From Psychrobacillus sp032154225 (GTDB lineage: Bacteria > Bacillota > Bacilli > Bacillales_A > Planococcaceae), in the NCBI RefSeq assembly GCF_032154225.1, contig NZ_JALDYF010000003.1, positions 62,001 through 126,000 of the forward strand: 64,000 bases of DNA. The letters are read 5' to 3'. A program made the position numbers and the translations under genes. How positions within the stretch are numbered: the first letter of the stretch is position 1; each line of letters begins with the position of its first letter. Below the pieces are notes generated by a model. It saw nothing but the letters and a program-made list of their open reading frames with translations. It did not search any database and was not told where the DNA came from. Below, piece after piece: positions 51,964 through 60,435 of this stretch.

Positions 51964-52527
51964 ATGAAATCAGATGTTTTATTAGATGCTAAGGGGCTTG
52001 CATGTCCAATGCCAATCGTTAAAACGAAAAAAGCGATGACAAACCTAGACGGAGGTCAAGTTTTAGAAGTTCATGCGACGGATAAAGGCTCTAAAGCCGA
52101 TCTTCAAGCATGGGCGGAGAGCACTGGGCATCAGTATTTAGGAACATTAGAACAAGATGGTGTATTAAAGCATTACTTAAGAAAATCATCGAATGATGAA
52201 GCAATCGAAAGAAAGCATCCCTATGTAATTAGTAACGAAGGGCTTCAAGAAAAATTACGAGCAAATGAAGCAACTATTATTGTTGATGTAAGAGAAGAAG
52301 CAGAATTTGCATTCAATCATATTCCAACAGCTATTTCTATCCCATTAGGAGAATTAGAAAACCATCTGCACGAGTTAGACAAAGAGGCAGAACTATATAT
52401 TGTATGTCGTACAGGAAGTCGCAGTGATTTTGCAGCTCAAAAGCTTGCTGCTAGTGGTTTTGAAAAAGTGCTAAATGTTGTTCCAGGCATGAGTACATGG
52501 ACAGGACATACCGATAAAAAAATTTAA
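51964..52527 (+). CDS. TusA-rhodanese fusion sulfurtransferase
   Basis: A 187-residue protein. Residues 1-74 are a TusA domain (LDAKGLACPMPIVKTKKAM, CPMP cysteine near 15), and residues ~90-182 form a rhodanese domain (IIVDVREEAEFAFNHIP, active-site VCRTGSRS). The two sulfur carriers on one chain suggest direct persulfide hand-over. It corresponds functionally to S. aureus CstA, a multidomain sulfurtransferase. Its TusA part closely resembles the separate TusA at 53710. Confidence 0.9.
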   Translation: MKSDVLLDAKGLACPMPIVKTKKAMTNLDGGQVLEVHATDKGSKADLQAWAESTGHQYLGTLEQDGVLKHYLRKSSNDEAIERKHPYVISNEGLQEKLRANEATIIVDVREEAEFAFNHIPTAISIPLGELENHLHELDKEAELYIVCRTGSRSDFAAQKLAASGFEKVLNVVPGMSTWTGHTDKKI

Positions 52528-52534
52528 AACAAAC

Positions 52535-52552
52535 TATACTATAGGGGGTATA
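52535..52552. promoter_or_regulatory. CstR operator 4
   Basis: TATACT-ATAGGG-GGTATA, one mismatch in the left arm, followed by TATATAA and the start codon of the persulfide dioxygenase gene. Confidence 0.78.
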
Positions 52553-52557
52553 TATAA

Positions 52558-53685
52558 ATGACAATTAAAGCAATGACAGCTAAAGAAGTTGCTTCCAAGG
52601 CAATCCATAGAGATGAAGTCTTTATTTTAGATGTTCGAAATGAAAACGACTTTAAAGACTGGAAAATTGAAGGACATCACTTTGAACACTTGAATATTCC
52701 TTATTTTGAACTGCTTGATGGAGTAGAGGAAATCCTTCCACAACTCCCTTCTTCAAAAGAAGTTTTAGTTGTTTGTGCCAAAGAAGGTTCTTCCATTATG
52801 ATCGCTGAAATGCTTGCTGAAGCAGGACGAGAAGCTTCTTACTTAGAAGGTGGTATGAAAGCCTGGAGTGAGTATTTGGAGCCCATTAAGATTGGTGATC
52901 TGAATGGTTCTGGTGCAATCTATCAATTTGTTAGGCTAGGTAAAGGCTGTCTTTCTTATATGGTTGTATCAAATGGAGAAGCAGCTCTTATTGATTCGAC
53001 ACGTATGATAGATGTTTATATTGATTTTGCCGAAAGTATCGGTGCTACTATTACGCATGTACTAGATACTCATCTTCATGCAGACCATATTTCAGGTGGA
53101 AGAGCTATCGCTGAAAGAACAAATGCGACATACTGGCTGCCTCCTAAAGATGCTACTGAAGTGACATTTAAATATGAGCATTTGGAGAATGGTAGTAGTA
53201 TAACTATCGGTAGCACTTCTATTGATATACATGCACTATACTCCCCAGGGCATACGATTGGGTCTACATCGTTTATCGTAGATGAATCTTACTTGCTTTC
53301 TGGAGATATATTATTCATCGATAGTATCGGTAGACCTGACTTAGCTGGTCTTGCGGATGATTGGGTTGCTGATTTACGCGAAACGCTTTATAAACGCTAT
53401 CGAGAACTATCGACAGACTTAATCGTACTACCTGCACATTTCATGATGATGGAAGAATTAAATGATGACGGAAGTGTTTCTAAAAAACTTGGTACATTAT
53501 TTGCTGAAAATCACGGATTAAATATTGCTGATGAAATGGAATTTAGAAATATAGTTACAAAAGAACTTCCTCCACAACCAAATGCATATCAACAAATTCG
53601 AGAAACAAATATGGGGAAAATTACTGTAGATATAGAACAACAACGTGAGATGGAAATTGGACCAAACCGTTGTGCCGTACGATAA
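52558..53685 (+). CDS. Rhodanese-metallo-beta-lactamase persulfide dioxygenase (CstB-like)
   Basis: A 375-residue enzyme predicted to oxidise low-molecular-weight persulfides to sulfite, with sulfur transfer. An N-terminal rhodanese domain (about 1-108) has Cys73 in VVCAKEGSS. The metallo-beta-lactamase domain follows, with THLHADH (His172, His174, Asp176, His177), YSPGHTIGS, LSGDILFIDSIGRPD and LPAHF. S. aureus CstB has the reverse order, MBL first. It has its own operator in front and a plain GGGGGTATA instead of a good ribosome-binding site. Confidence 0.9.
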   Translation: MTIKAMTAKEVASKAIHRDEVFILDVRNENDFKDWKIEGHHFEHLNIPYFELLDGVEEILPQLPSSKEVLVVCAKEGSSIMIAEMLAEAGREASYLEGGMKAWSEYLEPIKIGDLNGSGAIYQFVRLGKGCLSYMVVSNGEAALIDSTRMIDVYIDFAESIGATITHVLDTHLHADHISGGRAIAERTNATYWLPPKDATEVTFKYEHLENGSSITIGSTSIDIHALYSPGHTIGSTSFIVDESYLLSGDILFIDSIGRPDLAGLADDWVADLRETLYKRYRELSTDLIVLPAHFMMMEELNDDGSVSKKLGTLFAENHGLNIADEMEFRNIVTKELPPQPNAYQQIRETNMGKITVDIEQQREMEIGPNRCAVR

Positions 53686-53709
53686 AAAATAGATTAGGAG
53701 AGATGAAAC

Positions 53710-53937
53710 ATGAACGCAAACAAAGTATTAGATGCAAAGGGACTTGCTTGCCCAATGCCTATTGTTAAAACGAAAAAAGCTATTAATGAACTACAATCAA
53801 ATGAAGTACTAGAAATACATGCAACAGATAAAGGGTCTAACGCAGATTTAACTGCATGGGCAAATTCTACTGGGCATGAGTTATTAGATGCAAAAGAGGA
53901 AAATGGTGTATTCAAGTTTTGGATTCGCAAATCGTAA
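53710..53937 (+). CDS. TusA-family sulfur carrier
   Basis: A 75-residue single-domain carrier with LDAKGLACPMPIVKTKKAI, catalytic Cys near residue 16. It resembles the TusA half of the fusion at 51964 strongly along its whole length (both end in IRKS or LRKS), so one probably arose by duplication of the other. A GGAGAG precedes the ATG. It would carry sulfane sulfur between the rhodaneses and the dioxygenase. Confidence 0.92.
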   Translation: MNANKVLDAKGLACPMPIVKTKKAINELQSNEVLEIHATDKGSNADLTAWANSTGHELLDAKEENGVFKFWIRKS

Positions 53938-53958
53938 CTCGTTAAGGGAGCTTTCAAC

Positions 53959-54735
53959 ATGGATATCACATTTATCATTACAATTTTCCTAATTGGGTTT
54001 ATCGGATCTTATATTTCAGGAATGCTTGGAATTGGCGGGTCCATTATAAAATATCCGATGCTCCTATATATTCCGCCTTTAGTTGGTTTAACAGCGTTCA
54101 CTGCACATGAAGTTTCTGGGATTAGTGCAATCCAAGTTTTCTTTGCAACGATCGGCGGTGTTTGGGCTTATCGAAAAGGTGGTTACTTAAATAAATCATT
54201 AATAGCATATATGGGAATTAGCATTTTAATCGGTAGTTTTATAGGAGGATTTAGTTCTAAGCTCATGTCCGAAAACGGGATAAATATTGTATATGGGTCA
54301 CTTGCCTTAATCGCCGCGATTATGATGTTTGTACCGAAAAAAGGAATCGATGATATTCGGCTAGATCAAGTGACATTTAATAAGAGCTTAGCAGCATTCC
54401 TCTCCTTAATCGTTGGGATCGGCTCTGGTATTGTAGGAGCGGCAGGTGCATTTTTATTAGTTCCAATTATGCTTGTCGTATTAAAGATTCCAACAAGGAT
54501 GACGATTGCTTCTTCCTTAGCAATTACTTTTCTTTCATCCATTGGAGCGACTATCGGGAAAATTTCAACGGGGCAAATAAGTTATTATCCCGCTATCATT
54601 ATGATTATTGCCAGCCTAATTGCAGCGCCTCTTGGAGCAGCAGCTGGAAAAAAGATGAACACAAAAGTGTTACAAATTATTTTAGCTGTCATTATTTCTA
54701 TAACAGCGATTAAAATTTGGTTAGAAATTTTATAA
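53959..54735 (+). CDS. TauE/SafE-family sulfite exporter
   Basis: A 258-residue permease with about eight spans in two repeats (FIGSYISGMLGIGGSIIKYPML; IVGIGSGIVGAAGAFLLVPIML). As the last gene of the persulfide operon it probably exports sulfite or thiosulfate formed by the dioxygenase. It lies 21 bases after the TusA gene and is followed by a strong terminator. Confidence 0.92.
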   Translation: MDITFIITIFLIGFIGSYISGMLGIGGSIIKYPMLLYIPPLVGLTAFTAHEVSGISAIQVFFATIGGVWAYRKGGYLNKSLIAYMGISILIGSFIGGFSSKLMSENGINIVYGSLALIAAIMMFVPKKGIDDIRLDQVTFNKSLAAFLSLIVGIGSGIVGAAGAFLLVPIMLVVLKIPTRMTIASSLAITFLSSIGATIGKISTGQISYYPAIIMIIASLIAAPLGAAAGKKMNTKVLQIILAVIISITAIKIWLEIL

Positions 54736-54738
54736 ACC

Positions 54739-54770
54739 AAAACTCCCTGTGAAAATTCGCAGGGAGTTTT
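54739..54770 (+). terminator. Terminator of the cst-type operon
   Basis: AAAACTCCCTG / CAGGGAGTTTT, usable in both directions. Confidence 0.9.
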
Positions 54771-54785
54771 GTATATGTTTACATC

Positions 54786-55817
54786 CTAGTTAGTATTCAT
54801 TACATCTTCTAAAAGAGTTCTTAATTTCTCTGGCTCATCTACACGAATTGCAATTTCGGTTACTTTCTTTTTCATTCCCATGAACATCGTTACTTCAACT
54901 GGTTCGTGTAAATGAATGATTGCTTGTGGTTCTAATTCTTCAAAATCACGATAGATAAATTTGACTGTGTCTTTGCTAGGAAGAGCTCCTCCCCACTCAA
55001 TTTCTTTCATGAGTGAGAGTGGTACGATTATTCTAGCGGTTAACCCTTGTGTAATGTATAATTTTTTATCCCTTATTTCCAATGGATGCAAGCGTGTAAT
55101 TTGAATATCTGCTAAAAAGTAAAATATGGAGTATATATTTAGAATAAGTAAAATGATAGACAGCACAAGTGATTTCTCATGTAGCCACCAGTGGATCCCG
55201 ATTGTTTCAATTACAATTGCATGAATGAGCATAATATTAAATGCCACTGCACTTGTCTTTTCATGCATTGTCACAACTCCAGCATGACTTGGCTTTTTCT
55301 TTCTCCAAGTAAAAAATGCATAATAAATCATCAGAAACTCTGACATAACTACTCGTATAAAAAATTTTTTCGTTACGACGTTCTCAACAGCTGGTAGAAG
55401 GCTATATATAGCACCTTCATTCATTTCAATCATTTGTTTTCGTATTTTTGGTACTTTCCAAATGACTGCAAACAATAACGCAAGCTCTGCAAGTAAAAGT
55501 ACGGCTTCCACTGCGATTCCAGCGTAAAGTGCTCCTCTATACGGCGTATACAGTTCTGCTGGCACAAGGAATCTTGCTAACACAAGTCCGAATACCATTA
55601 GTCCTAGCGTCTGCTTTTTAGTAATTTTAAATGCTCCAAAAGCCAATAAAGGTACAACAATAGCTAAATCAATAAGTGACCCTACAGCAACTCCACTAGT
55701 CAACGACAGAGATAAAAATTCTTGAACACCCGATTGATACAATAAAATATTCGATGTAAGTACTAAAAGAAGAAAAGCCATTGCTAAATGAGCCTTACGA
55801 GTTCTACGATAAACCAT
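54786..55817 (-). CDS. Polytopic membrane protein, unknown function
   Basis: A 343-residue protein with about eight hydrophobic spans in residues 10-255 and a C-terminal cytosolic PH-like region of about 90 residues (DIQITRLHPLEIRDKKLYITQG, SLMKEIEWGGALPS). I do not recognise a functional family; such Firmicute proteins are sometimes mislabelled beta-carotene monooxygenase. A strong GGAGGAG precedes the start. Upstream, a 7-base inverted repeat TGACGCA / TGCGTCA (55914-55955) lies in the gap and may be chance. Confidence 0.7.
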   Translation of the reverse strand: MVYRRTRKAHLAMAFLLLVLTSNILLYQSGVQEFLSLSLTSGVAVGSLIDLAIVVPLLAFGAFKITKKQTLGLMVFGLVLARFLVPAELYTPYRGALYAGIAVEAVLLLAELALLFAVIWKVPKIRKQMIEMNEGAIYSLLPAVENVVTKKFFIRVVMSEFLMIYYAFFTWRKKKPSHAGVVTMHEKTSAVAFNIMLIHAIVIETIGIHWWLHEKSLVLSIILLILNIYSIFYFLADIQITRLHPLEIRDKKLYITQGLTARIIVPLSLMKEIEWGGALPSKDTVKFIYRDFEELEPQAIIHLHEPVEVTMFMGMKKKVTEIAIRVDEPEKLRTLLEDVMNTN

Positions 55818-55980
55818 ACAAACTCCTCCTTACTACTATTCTTTCTTTCATTATATCTTTCCTGTTTTCCAAAACACCAGTATTACTTGCCCCTGCTGTT
55901 GTGACTTTCCCTGTGACGCAAATAATTTAGACACAATTCAAAATTTTCTGCGTCATAGGACATTAATTCACACAAATTAA

Positions 55981-56014
55981 AAAAGCTGCACCGTAATTTT
56001 ACGGTGCAGCTTTT
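55981..56014 (-). terminator. Terminator after the efflux gene
   Basis: A perfect 16-base palindrome with arms AAAAGCTGCACCGTAA / TTACGGTGCAGCTTTT. Confidence 0.92.
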
Positions 56015-56018
56015 CCTA

Positions 56019-57185
56019 TTATATTTTACGTACCTTCCACATCATCGATCCGACCATCGTAGCAAGCAGGACGATTAATCCTAAAATAAACGGATAAACA
56101 ATATGCACATCATATAAAAGACCAGCAAGCAACGGCCCTAAAATATTTCCTATACTCATATATGCGTTATTCATACCCATTGCGAAGCCTTGCTCTTTTC
56201 CAGCTAACTTAGATATTAATGTCGTAAGCACTGGTCGCAAAATAGATGTAGCAAGGAAAATGATCATAGTTACTCCAAAGAAAAATGCATAGCTAGATGC
56301 AATAATCGAAAGTAAGAATCCAAATGCTGCTAATCCTAAAAACATTCTTAGCACTTTCACTTCCCCAAAACGTTTAACAACCCATTCCACAGCAAACAAC
56401 TGAACAATTACACTTACGATTCCCGTCGCTGTTATCATTAAAGCAATATCTTGTGGAGACGCTCCAAATTCTTTGTCTACAAATAGTCCAAGAACCGACT
56501 CATACGCCATTAAACCGAAGCTCATAACGAGGGTAATAACAAGAGGGATAAAATAAGGCTTTTTAGTAGATTGGATAATCTCTTTGACCATAGATTCTTG
56601 CTTTGCATCAGACACATCACTATTTTCAGGCTTACTTTCCTTCAACACAAATGTCGAGAAGATTACAGCTAAAACTCCAACAACAGCTGAAATAAGCAAT
56701 GGCATTTTTAAGCCGAAATCTGCTAAAAACCCACCAATACCAGGACCAACAACAATCCCAAGTGACATTGCAGCAGAGATAAAACTATTCCCTTTAGCAC
56801 GCTGATCCATCGTTGTAATATCCGCTACATAAGCAAAAATAGCCGGTATTAATAATGCAGCACCTACTCCACCAATAACACGTGATATATATAAAACAGT
56901 TACAGAATCAGACAAATAAAATACGAACATAGATAAAGCTAAACCACTAAGACCGGCAATAATCATTATTCTTCTTCCATATTTATCTGCCCATCTCCCA
57001 GCAATCGGAGACATTAAAAGCTGCGCACCTGCAAATATGGCAATCATTAAACCTGCCGCTGTTCCACCTTCACCAATTGACTTTAAATATGCTGGTAGAA
57101 TGGGAATAATAATCCCAAAACTTGCCACTGCTATAAACATATTCACCATTAGAACAAATAATTTCTTTCTTTGATCCTTAGACAT
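56019..57185 (-). CDS. MFS drug efflux transporter (NorA/TetA-like)
   Basis: A 388-residue proton-driven exporter with 12 spans. Motif A between helices 2 and 3 is GRWADKYGRRIM, and motif C of drug antiporters in helix 5 is LGIVVGPGIGGFLADFG. These place it with DHA1 12-span multidrug pumps such as NorA, Bmr and Blt. The actual drugs are unknown. No regulator gene or attenuator-like leader is adjacent. Confidence 0.85.
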   Translation of the reverse strand: MSKDQRKKLFVLMVNMFIAVASFGIIIPILPAYLKSIGEGGTAAGLMIAIFAGAQLLMSPIAGRWADKYGRRIMIIAGLSGLALSMFVFYLSDSVTVLYISRVIGGVGAALLIPAIFAYVADITTMDQRAKGNSFISAAMSLGIVVGPGIGGFLADFGLKMPLLISAVVGVLAVIFSTFVLKESKPENSDVSDAKQESMVKEIIQSTKKPYFIPLVITLVMSFGLMAYESVLGLFVDKEFGASPQDIALMITATGIVSVIVQLFAVEWVVKRFGEVKVLRMFLGLAAFGFLLSIIASSYAFFFGVTMIIFLATSILRPVLTTLISKLAGKEQGFAMGMNNAYMSIGNILGPLLAGLLYDVHIVYPFILGLIVLLATMVGSMMWKVRKI

Positions 57186-57304
57186 CTATTTCCTACTTTC
57201 ATTAATTGAGATTTGCAACAGAGTACCATGCTTTTCGACACAATACAAGAAAGCTACTCAACCTCAATATAAATTGAAGTTAAATAGCTCTATTTTGACA
57301 TCAT

Positions 57305-57682
57305 TTATTCCGTTATTTTTTCCAGCGTTTTTGCTGAACCTTGCATTGGATAAGATTCTTGAAGACCAGTGTATCCAATCTTCACCTTATCATATACTTC
57401 TAGCTTATTTCGCTGATCCATCGTTACCGTGAACCAAGTAGCATCTTTTCCTGCATCAATAGCTTCTTGAACAGAAAGCTTTTTCGCTTCATCCACTGGC
57501 AGATCCGCTATAACTAAAATACTTCCATTATCATTTATCTCCATAATAATTCCAGTCATATAGCTAGCTGGCTGCGGCTGCGTTGGATTGTTTTCGAAAA
57601 ACTGCATGACAAAGTAAAAAGTAGCTCCAATCGCGACAAATAAAACGGCAATAATAAAGAAAACCGTATATTTCCCTTTCAT
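57305..57682 (-). CDS. DUF3221 membrane-anchored protein
   Basis: A 125-residue protein with an N-terminal span (about 7-27) and an outer DUF3221 domain: GIIMEINDNGSILVIADL, then DEAKKLSVQEAIDAGKDATWFTV and the closing QESYPMQGSAKTLEKI. There is no lipobox. The domain is common in Bacillaceae and its function is unknown. It lies 12 bases downstream of the 157-residue gene, with which it is probably co-transcribed. Confidence 0.82.
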   Translation of the reverse strand: MKGKYTVFFIIAVLFVAIGATFYFVMQFFENNPTQPQPASYMTGIIMEINDNGSILVIADLPVDEAKKLSVQEAIDAGKDATWFTVTMDQRNKLEVYDKVKIGYTGLQESYPMQGSAKTLEKITE

Positions 57683-57694
57683 TTGAAACCCTCC

Positions 57695-58168
57695 TTACCT
57701 TGTACCGACTTTTCGAAAGCCTTCTTCAAGTAAATAGGCTTTTGCTTCATCGTATGAACCAAAGCTTTCTTCTAAATTATATCCATGATAAATATTCCAT
57801 AACGTGTCTTCTTGTAATAAAGTTAACTTCGAGTCTTCTTTATTTTTCCATTCTTCTTCTACTTCATCATCATCAACCTCTTCTTCCGCTGTTGCTAAAT
57901 AAGCGATGGAAACTTTGATCAATTTTCTTAATTCATCAGCAGAAGCTTCACGGATATTCAAATGGCCTTTATCATTGGCTTCCTCATATTCAGGAATATC
58001 TCCAACATAAACAAATCCGTTTCCATTCGGATGCAGATGATAAATTACAGTGGTTTTCTCATATAAACTATCTTCATAATGGTAATTAACTCGTTTCATC
58101 GATACTTCTTTTCGAGTCAACTCCGGAAATTCTTGTATAATTAATTCTTTTTCTTCAAATGTAAGCAT
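57695..58168 (-). CDS. Acidic protein of unknown function
   Basis: A 157-residue cytosolic protein that I cannot assign. The first half is beta-rich (VNYHYEDSLYEKTTVIYHLH, GFVYVGDI), the middle is very acidic (AEEEVDDDEVEEEW), and the C-terminal segment (FGSYDEAKAYLLEEGFRKVG) resembles a small alpha/beta unit. An ATG follows GAGGCG. An extended -10 (TGCTATAAT on the minus strand) lies just upstream. Confidence 0.65.
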   Translation of the reverse strand: MLTFEEKELIIQEFPELTRKEVSMKRVNYHYEDSLYEKTTVIYHLHPNGNGFVYVGDIPEYEEANDKGHLNIREASADELRKLIKVSIAYLATAEEEVDDDEVEEEWKNKEDSKLTLLQEDTLWNIYHGYNLEESFGSYDEAKAYLLEEGFRKVGTR

Positions 58169-58201
58169 ATGGCGCCTCTTTCTTTAATTATTTCAACTCA
58201 T

Positions 58202-58210
58202 ATTATAGCA
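58202..58210 (-). promoter_or_regulatory. Extended -10 promoter element
   Basis: TGCTATAAT on the minus strand, 34 bases before the start of the 157-residue gene. No good -35 is seen, as is allowed for extended -10 promoters. Confidence 0.4.
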
Positions 58211-58219
58211 TACATATCG

Positions 58220-58312
58220 TTAATTCCTTCGCGTCCACCATTCCGAAATGATAATAAAACAAATAACTACGGCTATAGCAACTGCAAAAAACCACCCTGG
58301 CAGATTACTCAT
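58220..58312 (-). CDS. 30-aa single-span membrane peptide coupled to dipeptidase
   Basis: A short frame whose ATG overlaps the dipeptidase stop by four bases (ATGA), with GAGGTGG at proper distance inside the end of that gene. The product begins MSNLPGWFF, has one hydrophobic helix (about 7-22) and ends in a Trp/Arg tail (SEWWTRRN). The overlap and the ribosome-binding site suggest that it is translated. The family is not recognised. Confidence 0.6.
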   Translation of the reverse strand: MSNLPGWFFAVAIAVVICFIIISEWWTRRN

Positions 58313-59262
58313 TTCCGTTTTTCCACCTCACTAATTTGCTTCACATATCGAATTAAATTTTGAGAAGTAAAACCTCCGACCTCTTCTTTCGAATACTTCG
58401 TCAATAAATGACTTACTAAATTTTGCACTTTCGAAGCATCCTCTAAACCTACTATAAACTGGTCGATTCCATCAAAGTCTGAACCTAATCCGATTACATG
58501 CTTTCCACCTAGAGAAACAATATGATCGATATGTTTTGTTAAATCTACTAATTCGACCGGCTTTTTCTCTGCGTTAATAAACAGTGGATAGTAAACAACA
58601 TGAATAGGTGACTCTCTTGCAATTAACGCCTTTATTTGATCGTCTGTTAAGTTTCTTGGTGAGTTACAAATCGTTCGCGCATTCGAATGACTCGCCATTA
58701 GCCACTTCGCTTTAGGTAGCACATCCCAAAACGATTTATCACTTAAATGCGACACATCAATAATAATATTTCGTTCGTTCAATAAAGCAACGACTTCTTC
58801 TCCAAGCATAGAAAGTCCTCTTTCTGTTTGTTCAGATGCACCGTCCGCTACTGCATTCGCACCATTCCATGTAAGACCTACTAATTTAACTCCATGAGAA
58901 AGTAAAAGCTTCAGCTTTTCTATATCTCCATCAATCATAGACAAACCTTCCAGCGATAATACCGCTCCAATTTGTCCTTCCTTCAGCGTTTCTAGCTGCT
59001 CCCATTCATAAATCGCAACAACATCCTCATGCTTCCCAACAACTTCTGTATGGAAAAACTCGATTTGTCTTATCGCTTCTATGAATTGTTGTTCTTTTGG
59101 AAGTTCTTCTGATACAAACACAGCAAATACTTGAAGTGCCACTTCTCCAGCCTTCAACGCTTCTTTATTCGCCTGAAGCAACGGAGAATCTGCGAAATTA
59201 ACCGGCTGCTCTGTCCCTGCAAGTTTATATAGTACATCACAATGTAAATCATATACTTTCAT
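58309..59262 (-). CDS. Membrane dipeptidase family (M19) peptidase
   Basis: A 317-residue zinc dipeptidase of the renal dipeptidase type. The metal ligands are visible in DLHCDVLYKL (His/Asp), LSLEG (Glu), DVSHLSDKSFWDVL (His) and ASHSNAR (His), with GLGSDFDGID near the end. It may act on D-amino-acid-containing dipeptides, consistent with wall-precursor recycling next to ddh, but specificity is not readable. No signal peptide is seen, so it is cytosolic. Confidence 0.93.
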   Translation of the reverse strand: MKVYDLHCDVLYKLAGTEQPVNFADSPLLQANKEALKAGEVALQVFAVFVSEELPKEQQFIEAIRQIEFFHTEVVGKHEDVVAIYEWEQLETLKEGQIGAVLSLEGLSMIDGDIEKLKLLLSHGVKLVGLTWNGANAVADGASEQTERGLSMLGEEVVALLNERNIIIDVSHLSDKSFWDVLPKAKWLMASHSNARTICNSPRNLTDDQIKALIARESPIHVVYYPLFINAEKKPVELVDLTKHIDHIVSLGGKHVIGLGSDFDGIDQFIVGLEDASKVQNLVSHLLTKYSKEEVGGFTSQNLIRYVKQISEVEKRK

Positions 59263-59282
59263 TTTGACATCCCCCTATTAGA

Positions 59283-59315
59283 AAACCGGTACCCTAATTA
59301 TAGAGGCACCGGTTT
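59283..59315 (-). terminator. Terminator after ddh
   Basis: AACCGGT / ACCGGTT with inner CCCT / AGGC partial pairing. Confidence 0.8.
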
Positions 59316-59320
59316 ATTTT

Positions 59321-60304
59321 TTATAACAATTCTGCTCGTAATTGTTCGGCAGTTTTTGGTGACAACAGTCCAAATGGAATATCATATACTGTTTTCGCTC
59401 CAAATTGACCTGATAATCCAAGACGATAAGCAGCTCTTGCATAAGCAACTAAAACGCTAGAAGTAAAGTTCGGATTACTTTCTAATTTCAATGAAAACTC
59501 CATCAGCTGTTGATCATTCGCACCACTCACTCCACTGCGAATAACAAATCCACCATGTGGCATACCACTATGATTCGTTTCTAGCTCTTCTTCAGAAATA
59601 AAGTGAACAGTCGTGTCATAATCAGCAAAATAATTCGGCATCGTTTTAATTTGCTCTTCGATTCCAGCTTGCTCTACGCCTTCCTCTAATACAACAAAAC
59701 ATTCTCTCGTATGCTTTTCTCTTGTAGAAAGTGACGGAAGCTTTCCACTACGAACACGCTCCACTGCATCCTTTACCGGAAGTGTGTATTGAACTGCATT
59801 TTTTATGCCTTCAATACGTCTTAATGCGTCTGAGTGTCCTTGGCTTAACCCATCTCCCCAAAACGTGTACGTATTTCCTTGAGGAAGAACAACTTCTCCA
59901 AGCAATCTATTTAATGAAAATAAACCTGGGTCCCAGCCAACAGAAATAACACTTACTTTCTCCGATACTTTCGCTACTTCATCTACTTTATTAAAAAACT
60001 CTGGTATTAATGCATGTGTATCGAAGCTATCAATCGTATGGAACCATTGTGCAATTTGAGGTGTTTGCTCAGGCAAGTCAGTCGCCGAACCTCCACATAA
60101 AATCATCACATCTATTTTATCTTGAAAATCTTTTATATCTTCAACTAAATAAACTCCTACTGCTGCATCATTTACTTGAATTGTGGAAGGATCACGTCGT
60201 GTGAATACTCCTACTAACTCCATATCTGGGTTTTGCTTTACTGCCAGCTGCACTCCACGCCCTAAATTACCGTACCCTACAATACCAATTCGAATTTTGC
60301 TCAT
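59321..60304 (-). CDS. ddh: meso-Diaminopimelate dehydrogenase
   Basis: A 327-residue NADPH-dependent enzyme that makes meso-diaminopimelate from tetrahydrodipicolinate in one step, bypassing the acylated pathway to lysine and peptidoglycan. Visible features: the nucleotide loop GIVGYGNLGRGV, ILCGGSATDLPEQ, SFDTHALIP, SVGWDPGLFSLNR and FWGDGLSQGHSDALR, with the DAP-binding HGGFVIRSG late. Full length. A short open frame (60329-60412) precedes it. Confidence 0.96.
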   Translation of the reverse strand: MSKIRIGIVGYGNLGRGVQLAVKQNPDMELVGVFTRRDPSTIQVNDAAVGVYLVEDIKDFQDKIDVMILCGGSATDLPEQTPQIAQWFHTIDSFDTHALIPEFFNKVDEVAKVSEKVSVISVGWDPGLFSLNRLLGEVVLPQGNTYTFWGDGLSQGHSDALRRIEGIKNAVQYTLPVKDAVERVRSGKLPSLSTREKHTRECFVVLEEGVEQAGIEEQIKTMPNYFADYDTTVHFISEEELETNHSGMPHGGFVIRSGVSGANDQQLMEFSLKLESNPNFTSSVLVAYARAAYRLGLSGQFGAKTVYDIPFGLLSPKTAEQLRAELL

Positions 60305-60328
60305 GTTATTTTTCCTCCATTACGTTCG

Positions 60329-60412
60329 TTAATAATAATCAAATTCGCCTTGGTCCATTTGTCCAATAAAATCTGTCATCCACCAAAAGCTTTCAGTTAA
60401 AAATAACTGCAT
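60329..60412 (-). CDS. Possible 27-aa leader peptide before ddh
   Basis: A short frame from an ATG at 60412 ends 25 bases before ddh. Its product is rich in aromatic residues (ESFWWMTDFIGQ, then EFDYY). The ribosome-binding site is weak (AAAG), and an internal ATG at GGTGG gives a 16-residue form. It has no Lys codons of a classical attenuator. It may be a chance frame. Confidence 0.25.
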   Translation of the reverse strand: MQLFLTESFWWMTDFIGQMDQGEFDYY

Positions 60413-60435
60413 AGTCTTTAACAGTCAATGAATAA

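Noticed and set aside
55914..55955. TGACGCA / TGCGTCA inverted repeat upstream of the 343-residue membrane protein
   Set aside because: Arms of only seven bases, 28 bases apart; no known operator matches.
60329..60412. Lysine attenuator in front of ddh
   Set aside because: The short frame has no Lys codons and no terminator/antiterminator pair is visible; kept only as a weak small ORF.
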